Positions 26,362 through 36,065 of a stretch of 54,735 nucleotides of DNA are shown piece after piece; the stretch's first letter is position 1, and every line of letters starts with the position of its first letter. The notes under the pieces were generated by a model, which had not been told where the DNA came from, ran no database searches, and saw only the letters and a program-made list of their open reading frames with translations. The position numbers and the translations under genes are program-made. The DNA comes from Planctomycetia bacterium (GTDB lineage Bacteria > Planctomycetota > Planctomycetia > Pirellulales > Thermoguttaceae): assembly GCA_030537455.1 (NCBI GenBank), contig JAUNMR010000027.1, positions 1 through 54,735 of the forward strand, written 5' to 3'.

Positions 26362-27537
26362 GTGAAGATCTTCGATCGTTACTTTTTACGCCAGGTCGTT
26401 CTGATCCATCTTGGCTCGCTCTTGGTCATCGGTTCGATTTTTACGCTCGTTACCCTTGGGGTGACGTGTCAGCAGAACATACCGTTGATAGTGGCGCTAA
26501 AGGCGCTTCCTTTAACCGCTCCCCAAACACTTTCGGTTACGATGCCCCTAGCGAGCGTGGTCGCTGTCTTTCTTGCTTACGGGTCGATGCGTGAGAATCG
26601 TGAGTTCATGGCGCTTAAGGCGTTAGGAACGCCGGTGTGGCGCGTCTTTGTGCCGGGTTGGATTTATTTCTTCATAATGAGCCTGTTATGCGTGTGGTTT
26701 AACAACTTAGAAATATCGTGGGCGCGCGAACAGATCCAACGCGTCTTTATAGCGGAATTCAAAAACACGATATTATCGCAGTTACGCGCGGTTAAGAGCT
26801 TTTCAACGCCGGACGACTCCTATATCATTGACGTATCGGACGTTACAGAGAGCGGCATACTTCTAAACCCAGTCTTTACCGCCAAAAAGGAAGGCGTAAC
26901 CGGGGTGGCGGAAACGGCTAATATCGAGGTGGACGCGAGCGGTAAGGAGCCGATCGTCTATCTTTCTCTTTATAAATTAGAGGCCAGTAGCGACGAGGGC
27001 ATGGCGGTCTTTCCGGAGTCGGTTAACTTTCCAATTCCCCTTTCTGGCTTTATCAAGAGCAGTCGCGTCGACCCTTCCCTTAGCCAGGTCGGAGACGCGC
27101 TGGCGCAACTGGAGCGTGATCGCGAGACGTACCATCAGAAACTTGCGACCGGTTCGATTTTTGCATTTTTGTCGGGCAATCTTCTTTCAACAGTAGACGA
27201 ACGTTGGCGGCGTCGTTCTCGTGAGGAGTGGTACTTTGACAAACGCCAGAGCGTCTATGAGCTGGTGCCGCCACGCGTGTGGGCGTCGGGTTTCGCGTGC
27301 TTTTTTATGCCGTGGGTTTGCGCGCCCTTGACGACTTACACGCCGCGCAAAGGGAACTATATTTTAATCATGTTCTTTGGACTGCTTTGCACGGTTCCGT
27401 TGTATTACACGCTTTATGAGATCGCGCTATCGAACGCGAAGAGCGGCGCGCTCCCCCCTTGCTCTATTTGGTTGGCGAATATTGTGTTTGGTCTGGCGGG
27501 CAGCTACCTACTAACACGAGTGAAGTATTTTACTTGA
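26362..27537 (+). CDS. LptF/LptG family permease
   Basis: This resembles the inner-membrane permeases (YjgP/YjgQ family) that, with LptB ATPase, lift lipopolysaccharide out of the membrane. The product has the family start MKIFDRYFLRQ, two N-terminal membrane segments, the conserved coupling stretch AYGSMRENREFMALKALG and a third membrane segment. A periplasmic beta-jellyroll-like region (about 120-260) and C-terminal membrane segments follow. The frame opens at TTG 26299, but GTG 26362 fits the family N terminus and has GGGAG eight bases upstream. Length is 391 residues. Between the periplasmic domain and the last membrane segments is a charged insert (about 250-295) that looks cytoplasmic. 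Whether it is LptF or LptG cannot be decided, and no partner gene is adjacent. Confidence 0.85.
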   Translation: MKIFDRYFLRQVVLIHLGSLLVIGSIFTLVTLGVTCQQNIPLIVALKALPLTAPQTLSVTMPLASVVAVFLAYGSMRENREFMALKALGTPVWRVFVPGWIYFFIMSLLCVWFNNLEISWAREQIQRVFIAEFKNTILSQLRAVKSFSTPDDSYIIDVSDVTESGILLNPVFTAKKEGVTGVAETANIEVDASGKEPIVYLSLYKLEASSDEGMAVFPESVNFPIPLSGFIKSSRVDPSLSQVGDALAQLERDRETYHQKLATGSIFAFLSGNLLSTVDERWRRRSREEWYFDKRQSVYELVPPRVWASGFACFFMPWVCAPLTTYTPRKGNYILIMFFGLLCTVPLYYTLYEIALSNAKSGALPPCSIWLANIVFGLAGSYLLTRVKYFT

Positions 27538-27582
27538 CGCGAGTTACCGCGAACGATATTTTGCGCCTCGTGGCGTAGAAAG

Positions 27583-27634
27583 CAAGAACGCAGGATCGAG
27601 ACGTTGGGCTTGACGTTTCGATCCTGCGTTCTTG
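27583..27634. terminator. Strong bidirectional terminator
   Basis: The perfect 17-bp inverted repeat begins CAAGAACGCAGG and ends CCTGCGTTCTTG, with an 18-base loop and TTTAT on the plus 3' side. It separates the convergent permease gene and the minus-strand beta-helix gene. Confidence 0.8.
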
Positions 27635-27724
27635 TTTATAGCGTCGTGAAGTTGTGACAGTTCCGTTAAGGAGAGCGTTTAGACACGTTTGCGATTCATG
27701 CTATCCACGCGGCGACAACGTGCG

Positions 27725-29641
27725 CTAGTCAGACCACTTATGTTCGTTGACGTCGAAGACGCGGTCGTCCTTTGCGGAGTCGGCGCGCACGGTAACAGCG
27801 CGCGCCTGGACGCCGAGCTGACGTTGGTCGTCGGAGCCTTCTCGCGTCTGAGCGGGGATCCATGATTTACAGGCGAGCGTCAGTACAAGCTCGCCGTTGT
27901 CATTTAAGGGATCGTCCTGGCGATTCCATTGAATTTCAACGACGTTATCGCCGGATTTGAGAAGGGCGACTTGTTTTTCGCCGAGGAAGACGCCGTATTG
28001 ATTGGCGTTGGACTCCTGGTCGTCTTCAGCGGACAGAGCGACCTCGGGCGGAACAAAGTATTCGAGGGTAATCGTCGCGGAGTTGGCGTCGTCTGGCAAG
28101 GGCAGAACGAAGAAGGACTTATCGGTTGACCAGCGGAAGGAGTAATCGCCGCGTTCGGGGCGATACCACGCATGCAGGAAACGTTCGTCGCCGGGAAGAC
28201 CAACTTTAATAGCATAATGATTTTTCGCGCCGGGAATAAGGTCGAAGGAGTCGACCTGATTGGCGCTTTCCTGGTAATGAATCGGCGAGCGGTCTCCAGC
28301 GACGCGGAATCCCCCGGGGGCCTGATTGCCGACGGCGGTGACGTAATCAACGTTCGGTCCGATTGACAGGTGGACGCCGCTTTGTTCAAATGAGTTGCCA
28401 ATGAGCGTCGCGCGACCGGCGTCGATCGCGATAGCAGGAGACTGTTCCTCGACGCGCGAGGAGTGAACCGCGTCCCAATTCACGAATTCGCAGCCGTTTA
28501 GGGTGAGTCGGCCGACTTTCTGCTTGGAATGGACGCAGGTCTTAATCGGACCCCAGAAGGAGCAGTTGGCCAGCATAACGGCTCCTTTGTTCTGCTCGGC
28601 AATTTCCAGGCAGACGGAATCTTCACTGCTCCATCTTCCGACAAATTCGCCGTTGGTAATGAGTAGGCCTTGCGTTTGAGACTGCTCGACGTATATCGCG
28701 CGTCGACAGGAGTCGGCGCCGAGACCGAGGAAGTTGCCGTTAGCGCCGCCGTGGTCGTACTCGCTGAAGTAGTAACCGCGGCCATAACCGAAGCAGAAGG
28801 TATTGGCGACATATTCCCAGTCAGTTCGGGCGAACTCAAAGGCCGTGCCATTGACGTTAACCCATTTGCAGTAGGGGTCTTCGGGCAAATAAAATAGACC
28901 AAACGGCCAGTAGTGAACGTTTTCGACATGCCCGATATCGTAACATTCGTCGACGAATAGTCCTAGCGAGCTGGGATATCCGGTGACATTGCGCACAAGG
29001 TGTCGGTGAGCGAGATGAAAACGAATACCGATATAGGGGTTGAGCAAACAGCAGTCGATCACGGCGACGTTGCATGTATCTTCGGAGGCGACACAGGGTG
29101 GATACGGCACAGGCGGGGCGACCCTTTCCCACTCGGGATAGATCACGACCACGCCGCGTAGCGCGCTATTGGAACCGGCCAGAGTAATAAAGGGTTGACC
29201 GTCTTCGACGCCACGATTGGCATAGGTCAGTAGCGTCGTACCGGTGGGAGTTTCGTCCTTGTGGACGACGGTCGGTGGAACGCGATATGTTCCTTGCAGG
29301 GTAACGCCGGTGGGGATTGTAAGAACGCCGTCGAATCTCATCCGCCCCGCGGGCAGTTCGACGACGGCGCCATGACGTTGACCAGCGGCGTCGAGCGCGG
29401 CCTGTAGCGCGGCGGTATTGTCGACCGATTCGTCATTATCGACGACGCCGTAATCGAGCGCGTTAATATGGACGGCGTTGCGGCAGATTTGAACCGATTC
29501 AGCATCGAGGGCGGAGCTAGTAGGCTCTTGCGTTTGCGCCAGGAGCGCGTTAGACGTCAGGAGCACGGCGACGGCGATCAGGCATAGCGCAATGGTCGAG
29601 CGCGCGGCGACGCGGGAGGTTGGTTTATTATAGGTCGTCAT
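27725..29641 (-). CDS. Secreted right-handed beta-helix protein (pectate-lyase-3 type)
   Basis: This 638-residue protein has a signal peptide (cleavage near LLA-Q, residue 36). The entry motif of the Pectate_lyase_3 / GH28-like superfamily follows: NALDYGVVDNDESVDNTAAL, then LPAGRMRFDGVLTIPTGVTL. Residues about 60-430 are rich in the short repeats of a parallel beta-helix; residues about 440-640 look like beta-sandwich. The founding aspartate-rich sequence supports the fold, but I cannot identify catalytic residues or a substrate. It is followed at its 3' side by the terminator at 27583-27634. The dihydrouridine synthase gene lies 102 bases upstream on the same strand, probably by chance. Confidence 0.75.
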   Translation of the reverse strand: MTTYNKPTSRVAARSTIALCLIAVAVLLTSNALLAQTQEPTSSALDAESVQICRNAVHINALDYGVVDNDESVDNTAALQAALDAAGQRHGAVVELPAGRMRFDGVLTIPTGVTLQGTYRVPPTVVHKDETPTGTTLLTYANRGVEDGQPFITLAGSNSALRGVVVIYPEWERVAPPVPYPPCVASEDTCNVAVIDCCLLNPYIGIRFHLAHRHLVRNVTGYPSSLGLFVDECYDIGHVENVHYWPFGLFYLPEDPYCKWVNVNGTAFEFARTDWEYVANTFCFGYGRGYYFSEYDHGGANGNFLGLGADSCRRAIYVEQSQTQGLLITNGEFVGRWSSEDSVCLEIAEQNKGAVMLANCSFWGPIKTCVHSKQKVGRLTLNGCEFVNWDAVHSSRVEEQSPAIAIDAGRATLIGNSFEQSGVHLSIGPNVDYVTAVGNQAPGGFRVAGDRSPIHYQESANQVDSFDLIPGAKNHYAIKVGLPGDERFLHAWYRPERGDYSFRWSTDKSFFVLPLPDDANSATITLEYFVPPEVALSAEDDQESNANQYGVFLGEKQVALLKSGDNVVEIQWNRQDDPLNDNGELVLTLACKSWIPAQTREGSDDQRQLGVQARAVTVRADSAKDDRVFDVNEHKWSD

Positions 29642-29743
29642 AAGTTATCGATATAATACTAAATAATTGTTAATACTTGCTTTACAGTTGTATGCAAAAA
29701 AGTCGGTGAATCAGTCGTACGTGTAAATCGTCGAATCTCGTGG

Positions 29744-30802
29744 TTATTTGAGGTACTTGAGGTATGAGTCGTCGACTTGTGATCCGTAGAACTGATCGAG
29801 AATTTGAAACCATTCTTTTGGCGTTTTACATTTAGCGAACGCAACGCGAACCAGTTCCTGCTCGGGGTGTAGTTTCGAGTATGCGACGCCGAATTTTCTC
29901 ATGACGGTTGGGGCGCGATTGTGACCGTAAAGTTCCATCGCGGCGTTGAAATGCTCCGCGATGGTTGCGCGTTGCTGAGCGAGGGTCGGCATAGGTGGAA
30001 TCGCTTGCGCGAGCATAGCGGCGCGTGTTTGGGTAAAGAGCCAAGGATTGCCGATGGCGCCACGAGCGAGCGCGACGCCGTCGACGCCAGAGTCAAGGAG
30101 CTTTTGACAGATCTCTTGCGGCTGAAAGAGATCGCCACAGCCGATCACGGTAAAGTCGGGACGATTACGTTTTACAGCGACGTACTCTTTGACTTCGCGC
30201 AGAAAATTCCAGTCGGCGACGCCTTGGTAGCGTTGCAGAACGGTGCGCCCGTGAACGGCGACGCCATTGAGACCGGCGTCGATAAGACCGTCGAGGAGCT
30301 GATAGAAGTCGAGTCGACTCTGCTGCGAATCGTCGTAACCTTTTCGCAATTTGGCAGTTAGCGGCACGTATGCAGGAATGGCGTTTCTGACGTTTTGAGC
30401 GATCTCAATGGCGCGTTGAGGCTCAGAGATAAGGAAACCTCCGCGGCTTCGCCCGAGTACTTTTTTCACGGGGCAGGCGAAATTCAGATCGATAAGGTCA
30501 AACCCGCACTCGAGAAGCTTGAGCGCGGCGGGGACGAACTCTTCGGAGGAGGAGCCCATAAGCTGAGCGCCGGACGGCTTGTCTGTCTGCTTGACGGCAA
30601 GATAGAGACGCGCCTTAGACTTTTTCGAGACGTTGATTACGAACTGGTCGAGAAAGACTTCGCAGAAGGCAAAGGAGGCGCCGAATTTACGCGCCAGGCG
30701 ACGCATGGGCGCGTCGGAGTAGCCAGACAGGGGCGCTTGCAGTAGCGGTAGACCGATCTTAAGAGAGCCGATTTGTAGCGGTGAAAAGGTACCGTAGGTC
30801 AT
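29744..30802 (-). CDS. tRNA-dihydrouridine synthase
   Basis: This FMN enzyme reduces specific uridines of tRNA to dihydrouridine. The 352-residue product has the TIM-barrel start LLQAPLSGYSDAPMRRL and GAQLMGSSSEEF. The active-site cysteine lies in DLNFACPVKK (C110). The RNA/FMN-binding stretches KLRKGYDD, VAVHGRTVLQRYQG and IGCGDLFQPQE, and the closing ARGAIGNPWLF, are all standard for the DusB-type family. Length is normal. The ATG start lies at the expected N terminus (MTYGTFSPLQIG). The substrate uridine position cannot be told. Confidence 0.9.
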   Translation of the reverse strand: MTYGTFSPLQIGSLKIGLPLLQAPLSGYSDAPMRRLARKFGASFAFCEVFLDQFVINVSKKSKARLYLAVKQTDKPSGAQLMGSSSEEFVPAALKLLECGFDLIDLNFACPVKKVLGRSRGGFLISEPQRAIEIAQNVRNAIPAYVPLTAKLRKGYDDSQQSRLDFYQLLDGLIDAGLNGVAVHGRTVLQRYQGVADWNFLREVKEYVAVKRNRPDFTVIGCGDLFQPQEICQKLLDSGVDGVALARGAIGNPWLFTQTRAAMLAQAIPPMPTLAQQRATIAEHFNAAMELYGHNRAPTVMRKFGVAYSKLHPEQELVRVAFAKCKTPKEWFQILDQFYGSQVDDSYLKYLK

Positions 30803-31055
30803 ATAGCGTGTAACGTGCGCGTGTTGGAGAATATTTAGTATAATCGGAATATCTTAGCTAAAGCAAAGGGTCGATACAGCCGATACAAATATAAGGTTCT
30901 CTGACAAAGGAACCGGAGCGTAACGCTCAAACCCATTATAACATCCAACCTAGGAAAATCGAGTCCTAGCCGTAAATAAACGACTTGCGACGCCGCAGGG
31001 ACGTGTAGCAACGCGCCTTTGCGGAGTCTTCCCTCCCCAGAGGAATGGAACGACC

Positions 31056-32672
31056 ATGAGACACACCAGACCCGACATACTCAGCCTTTTGGCGTTACTG
31101 ACGCTATTTGTCGCGACCAGTGTTGCGACTGCGGCTGGACCGACGCTCTTTGCATCGAGTAAGCCGAAGAAAGTAGACGCCGATCCGAAGAAGGACTACT
31201 ACCTGACGGAATCTGACGGCGCGTGGTTCATTATGGCGAAGAAATTTTCCGGCGATAATGCGGCGCTCAATGCGAAGCGTTTAGCATATGAACTTCGCGC
31301 GGCGTTTAACCTGGAGTCGTACGTCTTTATATACGACCCGGATCAGATGGAGATGGACGCGCTCTCACGGCGTTTGGGCGAAACGAAGAAGTTTCATTAT
31401 CAGACGGCGCGTATGGTAGAATACGCGGTTTTGGTCGGTGGTTATCCCACGGGTGAAGACCTCGAACTTCAAAAGACGCTGGAGAAAATTCGCAAGTTGA
31501 ATCCTCGTTCCTTGCAGAAGGATCCCCAGAGTATTGCGCAGGTGGAAGGTTACAAGCGCGGCGCGCAGTTTGATTCGCGGTATGCCGGTTACGGTCCTTT
31601 GGGAGCCGCTACTCCTGTCCCGAACCCGCTCATGCCGATTGAGTTCTTCAATCACAAGGGGGTTGTCGATCCTTTCATTGCGAAGCTTAACTCCGACAGT
31701 AAGTATAGTCTTCTGAATAATAAGCGGATGTACACGGTACGCGTTGCGACCTTCACGGGCGACGCTAGCATAAAGAATACGAACGACTCGTTCGATGAGC
31801 TGAATTCACGTTTGCAATACGCGGGTATTCGCGCGGCGGCGATGTGCGAAGCGTTGCGCAACAAGGGGGTTGAAGCGTGGGAATTCCACGATCACGACTG
31901 TAGCTTTGTGACGATTGGCGGATTCGACAAATACGGCACGGTTCAACCGGACGGTCATATCGAACTTGTACCGCAAGTGGCGGAGATCATGCAGAAGTTC
32001 GGCGGCGAGCTTGTGGACGACGGCAGCGGCAATAGCAAGTACAACGCTTTCACGCTCACGGTCGACGTTCCTGATCCGTCGGCTAAGGGCAAGAAGCGCC
32101 GAATGCAGTTGTCTTGCGACGTGCGCCCTGTCATTATAGTCGTGCCGCAACGTTCTGGCGAAGAGAACGTTCGTAAGATTGCGCTGGCGCAGGAACAGAT
32201 GCTACAAGCGCGTCAGCGCACGGAAGCGACAATGGTCGAGGCGTCTCTAGCGGAGGCGGAACGAGACCTCGAAGGCGCCAAACTCTTTGCAGAAACGAAG
32301 GGACGCGCGCTATCGGAGGAAGAATGGCAAGCGTTCATGGCGCAATCGGGACAATCGGGTTCGACTCCTGCGGGTTCCGCGACGCAAGAGCGTTACTCGG
32401 CGCAAGCGACTAACGGCGCGAACGTCGCGAGCGCCGCGAATCCTGGGCAGGAGCGGCAGGCACGCGTCACGCCGACAACGGCGAATCCAAACGCGCCGGG
32501 TTCCGTGGCGGCGACTCCAGCGGCGCGTCCTGCGACGGGCGCCGCGCCAGCACAACCTCGAGCGAACGCCGCGAGCGCCGCGCCGCGCACGAACAACGCC
32601 ACGGCGCAGACCGGCGCGCGCCCCGCCGCGCCGGTACGATCTGCGCAACGCGCAAGCGCCCCGACCTATTGA
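31056..32672 (+). CDS. Secreted hypothetical protein with SPOR-like regions and Ala/Pro-rich tail
   Basis: I do not recognise a named family. The 538-residue product has a signal peptide (cleavage after ATA, near residue 26). Two stretches resemble SPOR-type peptidoglycan-binding folds: about 45-125 (GAWFIMAKKFSG, then LAYELRAAFNLESYVFIYDP, then EYAVLVGGYPTGEDL) and about 225-300 (MYTVRVATFTGD, then MCEALRNKGVEAWEFHDHDCSFVTIGGF). Residues about 390-425 are a charged helix, probably coiled coil. The last 100 residues are Ala/Pro/Thr/Asn low complexity. It may tether to the cell wall or stalk material. A terminator follows at 32713. Confidence 0.6.
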   Translation: MRHTRPDILSLLALLTLFVATSVATAAGPTLFASSKPKKVDADPKKDYYLTESDGAWFIMAKKFSGDNAALNAKRLAYELRAAFNLESYVFIYDPDQMEMDALSRRLGETKKFHYQTARMVEYAVLVGGYPTGEDLELQKTLEKIRKLNPRSLQKDPQSIAQVEGYKRGAQFDSRYAGYGPLGAATPVPNPLMPIEFFNHKGVVDPFIAKLNSDSKYSLLNNKRMYTVRVATFTGDASIKNTNDSFDELNSRLQYAGIRAAAMCEALRNKGVEAWEFHDHDCSFVTIGGFDKYGTVQPDGHIELVPQVAEIMQKFGGELVDDGSGNSKYNAFTLTVDVPDPSAKGKKRRMQLSCDVRPVIIVVPQRSGEENVRKIALAQEQMLQARQRTEATMVEASLAEAERDLEGAKLFAETKGRALSEEEWQAFMAQSGQSGSTPAGSATQERYSAQATNGANVASAANPGQERQARVTPTTANPNAPGSVAATPAARPATGAAPAQPRANAASAAPRTNNATAQTGARPAAPVRSAQRASAPTY

Positions 32673-32712
32673 TTAAGGGCGCGTGGAGACGACGTCAGAG
32701 CTAACTAACGTA

Positions 32713-32744
32713 AGGAGCGTACAAAAGTGCGCTCCTCTTTTTTT
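32713..32744 (+). terminator. Rho-independent terminator
   Basis: The stem AGGAGCG / CGCTCCT has a 10-base loop followed by CTTTTTTTT. It lies 41 bases after the stop of the SPOR-like protein gene. Confidence 0.85.
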
Positions 32745-32902
32745 AGGTCAAGATAGGGGTGAAAAAAGCGCTCCGGCGCCTTGTGAAAAGTCGGTTATAT
32801 GTCAAAATAATAAAGGAGTAGCGGGTAGATAATCGTCGCGTTGTAGAACCGACGACCCGTGAACGTCATCCCGTCTCAACTGCAGCCTTTAACGCCTCCG
32901 CC

Positions 32903-35512
32903 ATGACCGAACCGATTACCCTGCCCTTTCTTTTTGACGACCCGGATCGTAGCGCACGACCACAGATCCAATCGCCCGAACCGTTGCCGATGACCCCCGA
33001 AGAGGTAAAGGCGCGAGGTTGGAACGAAGTCGACGTGGTCTTTATTACGGGCGACGCCTACGTAGACGCGCCGAGCTTTGCCAATGGTCTACTGGCGCGA
33101 CTACTGGAAGCGGACGGCTTTCGCGTGGCTATTTTGAGTCAGCCGAACTGGAAGTCGGCAGAGGATTTCCGTAAGTTCGGCAAGCCGAAGCTTGCTTTCT
33201 GCGTGAGCGCAGGCAATATGGATTCGATGCTGAACCATTATACGGCGAATCGTAAGGTGCGCAACGACGACGCTTATACGCCCGGGGGACTGATCGGTAA
33301 GCGTCCGGATCGCGCGACAATGGTCTATTGCCAGCGCGCGCGCGAGGCGTTCAGCGACGTGCCCATCCTGGCGGGAGGCGTGGAAGCGAGTCTGCGCCGT
33401 ATCGCGCATTACGACTACTGGAGCGATAAGGTGCGTCGACCGATAATTTGCGACGCCAAGGCGGATCTGCTCCTATACGGCATGGGGGAACGTTCGATCT
33501 TAGAGGTCATGCGACGGCTCGCTAAGGGGGAATCGGTCGAGACGATCCGCGACGTTCGCGGCACGGTCTATCGTTTGGGTCTGAAAGACGACCTGCCGGA
33601 GGAAGACGCGCAATATAAATATCTGCCGAGCTACGAAGAAGTTAGCGAAGATTCTAAGCTCGGGCGTTTGCGTTTTGTCAAGATGACGCAAATTGCCTAC
33701 GAGCACCTGAACCCCTACTGTGCGCAGACGCTCGTGCAGCAGTTTGGGGAGGAGGCGATCGTCGTAAATCCTCCTTCTTATCCGTTGACCACCGAGGAGA
33801 TGGACGCGGTCTACGAATTGCCCTATACGCGCAAGGCGCATCCTTCTTATAAAGAGCCGATTCCCGCGGCAAAAGTGGTCGCCAATACGATCCAGACGCA
33901 TCGCGGCTGTTTTGGGGGCTGTAGCTTCTGCGCGATCACCGCTCACCAGGGTAAATTCATTCAGACACGCTCCGAGAAGTCGATCGTAGGCGAAATAGCC
34001 AAACTGGCGAATGAGCACGGCGGAAATTACGTCGTGAGCGACCTTAACGCGCCGACCGCTAATATGTATGGTCTGAGCGGTAAGAAACCTCAGGCGTGTC
34101 ATAACTGCCGTCGCACTTCGTGTCTGTGCCCGACGATTTGCGCGAACTTAAATAAAGACCATAGCGCGTATATTAAGTTATTAGAAGCGGTTCGAACAAT
34201 CGCGGGGGTCAAGCAGGCGTTTGTGGCGTCGGGTATTCGTACGGACTTAGCGAAGTTCTCGCCGGAATTCGTGCGCACACTAGCGGCGCATCACACGGGC
34301 GGTCGGCTTAAGACTGCGCCGGAGCATGTGGACAACTATGTGCTCAGACTCATGAATAAACCGCCGATCGAGGATCATGAGGCGTTCTGCGAGTTGTTTA
34401 CGCAGCAGTCTCGCGCGGTCGGTAAGGAGCAGTATACCACTCCTTACCTTATCTCGGGCTTTCCAGGCTGTACGCTCAAGGCAATGGCGAACGTGGCGTG
34501 TTATCTTAAGGCGCACGATATCCGTCCGGAGCAGGTTCAGGACTTCATTCCGGCGCCCTTTGCACTTGCGACGTGTATGTACTACGCCGGTATTGACCCG
34601 GAAACAGAAGAGGAGGTCTACGTGCCTCGTAGCGCGAGGGAACGACGCCTGCAACACGCGCTACTCTTCTACTATGACCCGCGATATTATCACGACGTGA
34701 AGATCGCGTTGCGCGAGGCTGGGCGAGAAGATCTCATCGGCGAGGGTCCGGAGGCGTTGATCGCGCCGTATACGACACGCGACGTGGCAATGCGTCGCTC
34801 TGGTCAGGTGAATCGTCACCTGAAGACACGCGGTCGTGAAGACGAGGCGCGCATGGCGCGTCAGAACGAAATCGCAAACTTTGATCGTGACGAAGAAGAA
34901 GAGGAACGTCAGGGCTGGGGGCGTCGCAGTTCACGCGGCGGCGTTCAGCGTAGCGGCGGTTATCGTAATAGCGCGCGGCTTTACGGGGCTGCGGCGTCGA
35001 CGTTTGACCCGACGCACGACGCGCAGGGACGCGTGTGGAACCCGGTGGAAAAGAAGTGGGAGCGCGAAATTAAGCCGGAATCGCAGCGCGAGGCAGAGCG
35101 TGGCGACACTCGCCGCGGCGGTGGAGAACGTAGCGGCGACGACAAAGGTCGCAGACGATTTGACAACGATCGACGTGAGCAAGGCGGTCGCTTCCAGAAG
35201 GGTCGACGCCCAGAACGTTCCAACGACGCGGGCGATTTCGACTCGAAGGAAGGTTTTCGTCGACGCGATCGCTTCACGGGCGCGCGGTTCCAGGAGGACG
35301 CGCATAGTGGCGGCGCACATGGTCGCGAGGCGGGCGCGGGCGAGCGCGGAGGCGCCAGTCGCGCGCCGTCCAAGGGCGGTCAGCGCGCCGGCGGCACGTG
35401 GAAACGTGACGGCAAAGGCCGCGACGGCGGTAAACCGTTCGTTAAAAAGTTCAATAGCGGCAATAAGTACGGCAAGGGCGGCGGTAAAAAGTCCGGCGGT
35501 GGTAAAGGTTAG
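32903..35512 (+). CDS. YgiQ family radical SAM protein
   Basis: YgiQ proteins are B12-binding-fold radical SAM enzymes of unknown reaction. The 869-residue product shows the N-terminal signature [26 protein letters not shown], then [19 protein letters not shown] and [16 protein letters not shown]. The radical SAM cluster is C336-x3-C340-x2-C343 in [22 protein letters not shown], a CHNC..CLCP cysteine cluster just after it, and the conserved KTAPEH and FIPAP also match YgiQ. From about 660 the C terminus is unusual: a Gly/Arg/Lys/Asp-rich tail of about 200 residues with RGG-like repeats, ending KKSGGGKG, of a kind that binds nucleic acids elsewhere. No good ribosome-binding site precedes ATG 32903. 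Confidence 0.9.
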   Translation: MTEPITLPFLFDDPDRSARPQIQSPEPLPMTPEEVKARGWNEVDVVFITGDAYVDAPSFANGLLARLLEADGFRVAILSQPNWKSAEDFRKFGKPKLAFCVSAGNMDSMLNHYTANRKVRNDDAYTPGGLIGKRPDRATMVYCQRAREAFSDVPILAGGVEASLRRIAHYDYWSDKVRRPIICDAKADLLLYGMGERSILEVMRRLAKGESVETIRDVRGTVYRLGLKDDLPEEDAQYKYLPSYEEVSEDSKLGRLRFVKMTQIAYEHLNPYCAQTLVQQFGEEAIVVNPPSYPLTTEEMDAVYELPYTRKAHPSYKEPIPAAKVVANTIQTHRGCFGGCSFCAITAHQGKFIQTRSEKSIVGEIAKLANEHGGNYVVSDLNAPTANMYGLSGKKPQACHNCRRTSCLCPTICANLNKDHSAYIKLLEAVRTIAGVKQAFVASGIRTDLAKFSPEFVRTLAAHHTGGRLKTAPEHVDNYVLRLMNKPPIEDHEAFCELFTQQSRAVGKEQYTTPYLISGFPGCTLKAMANVACYLKAHDIRPEQVQDFIPAPFALATCMYYAGIDPETEEEVYVPRSARERRLQHALLFYYDPRYYHDVKIALREAGREDLIGEGPEALIAPYTTRDVAMRRSGQVNRHLKTRGREDEARMARQNEIANFDRDEEEEERQGWGRRSSRGGVQRSGGYRNSARLYGAAASTFDPTHDAQGRVWNPVEKKWEREIKPESQREAERGDTRRGGGERSGDDKGRRRFDNDRREQGGRFQKGRRPERSNDAGDFDSKEGFRRRDRFTGARFQEDAHSGGAHGREAGAGERGGASRAPSKGGQRAGGTWKRDGKGRDGGKPFVKKFNSGNKYGKGGGKKSGGGKG

Positions 35513-35534
35513 AGCCAAGAGTAAACGCGACGAC

Positions 35535-35563
35535 TTGCACGTGTCGGCGGTTGCTATTATAAT
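35535..35563 (+). promoter_or_regulatory. Rubredoxin promoter
   Basis: TTGCAC (35535-35540), a 17-base spacer, then the perfect TATAAT (35558-35563), 87 bases before the rubredoxin start. Confidence 0.7.
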
Positions 35564-35650
35564 ATAGGGACGCGCCCGACGACAGGTCGCGAGAATTAAT
35601 AAGAGCGTGAGGCGCGCGAGCGTCTGAGCTAGGACGATTAGGAGAAATCA

Positions 35651-35812
35651 ATGGACAAATATCAATGTGATCCTTGCGGTTACGTTTATGACCCAGCCGA
35701 GGGCGACGCGGACAGCGGCATTCAAGCGGGCGTTGCGTTCGAAGACCTGCCGGACGATTGGGTGTGCCCGGTCTGTGGCGCTGGTAAGGACGATTTCAGC
35801 AAGATCGAATGA
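35651..35812 (+). CDS. Rubredoxin
   Basis: This small iron protein carries single electrons between redox partners in the cytoplasm, often in oxygen or peroxide defence of anaerobes. The 53-residue product has the two metal-binding knuckles C6-x2-C9-G-Y ([10 protein letters not shown]) and C39-P-x-C42-G ([13 protein letters not shown]), the aromatic Y4/Y11/Y13, and [20 protein letters not shown], all canonical. AGGAG lies seven bases before the ATG. It has its own promoter and terminator, so it is probably a single-gene transcript. It suggests an anaerobic or microaerobic lifestyle. Confidence 0.97.
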   Translation: MDKYQCDPCGYVYDPAEGDADSGIQAGVAFEDLPDDWVCPVCGAGKDDFSKIE

Positions 35813-35862
35813 GCCTTGCGGTAGCAATAGCGACGCGTAATGCGTTTGAATGATATTTATAG

Positions 35863-35892
35863 AGACGTCGAGAGATCGGCGTCTTTTTTTTT
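35863..35892 (+). terminator. Rubredoxin terminator
   Basis: The stem AGACG / CGTCT, extended by TCG / CGG with one G-T pair, is followed by a run of eight or nine T. It lies 50 bases after the rubredoxin stop. Confidence 0.8.
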
Positions 35893-36065
35893 GACGTCGT
35901 CAAAAAGGGAGATTCTTAGTGTTATCGTCGCGTTGGTCTGTTTAAACCGGGGTTAGATCGTATTATAATATAGGATGAACGTAGCGACGTCGAACGCTAA
36001 CGACGTCGACAACGCGAGGGTTTTGCCCTGGCGACTCACTAAACCTTTATAGGAAAGGCTTTACC

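Noticed and set aside
34836..35567. 243-residue Arg/Ala-rich frame overlapping the YgiQ C terminus
   Set aside because: A shadow of the low-complexity tail; the YgiQ frame is continuous with the radical SAM domain.
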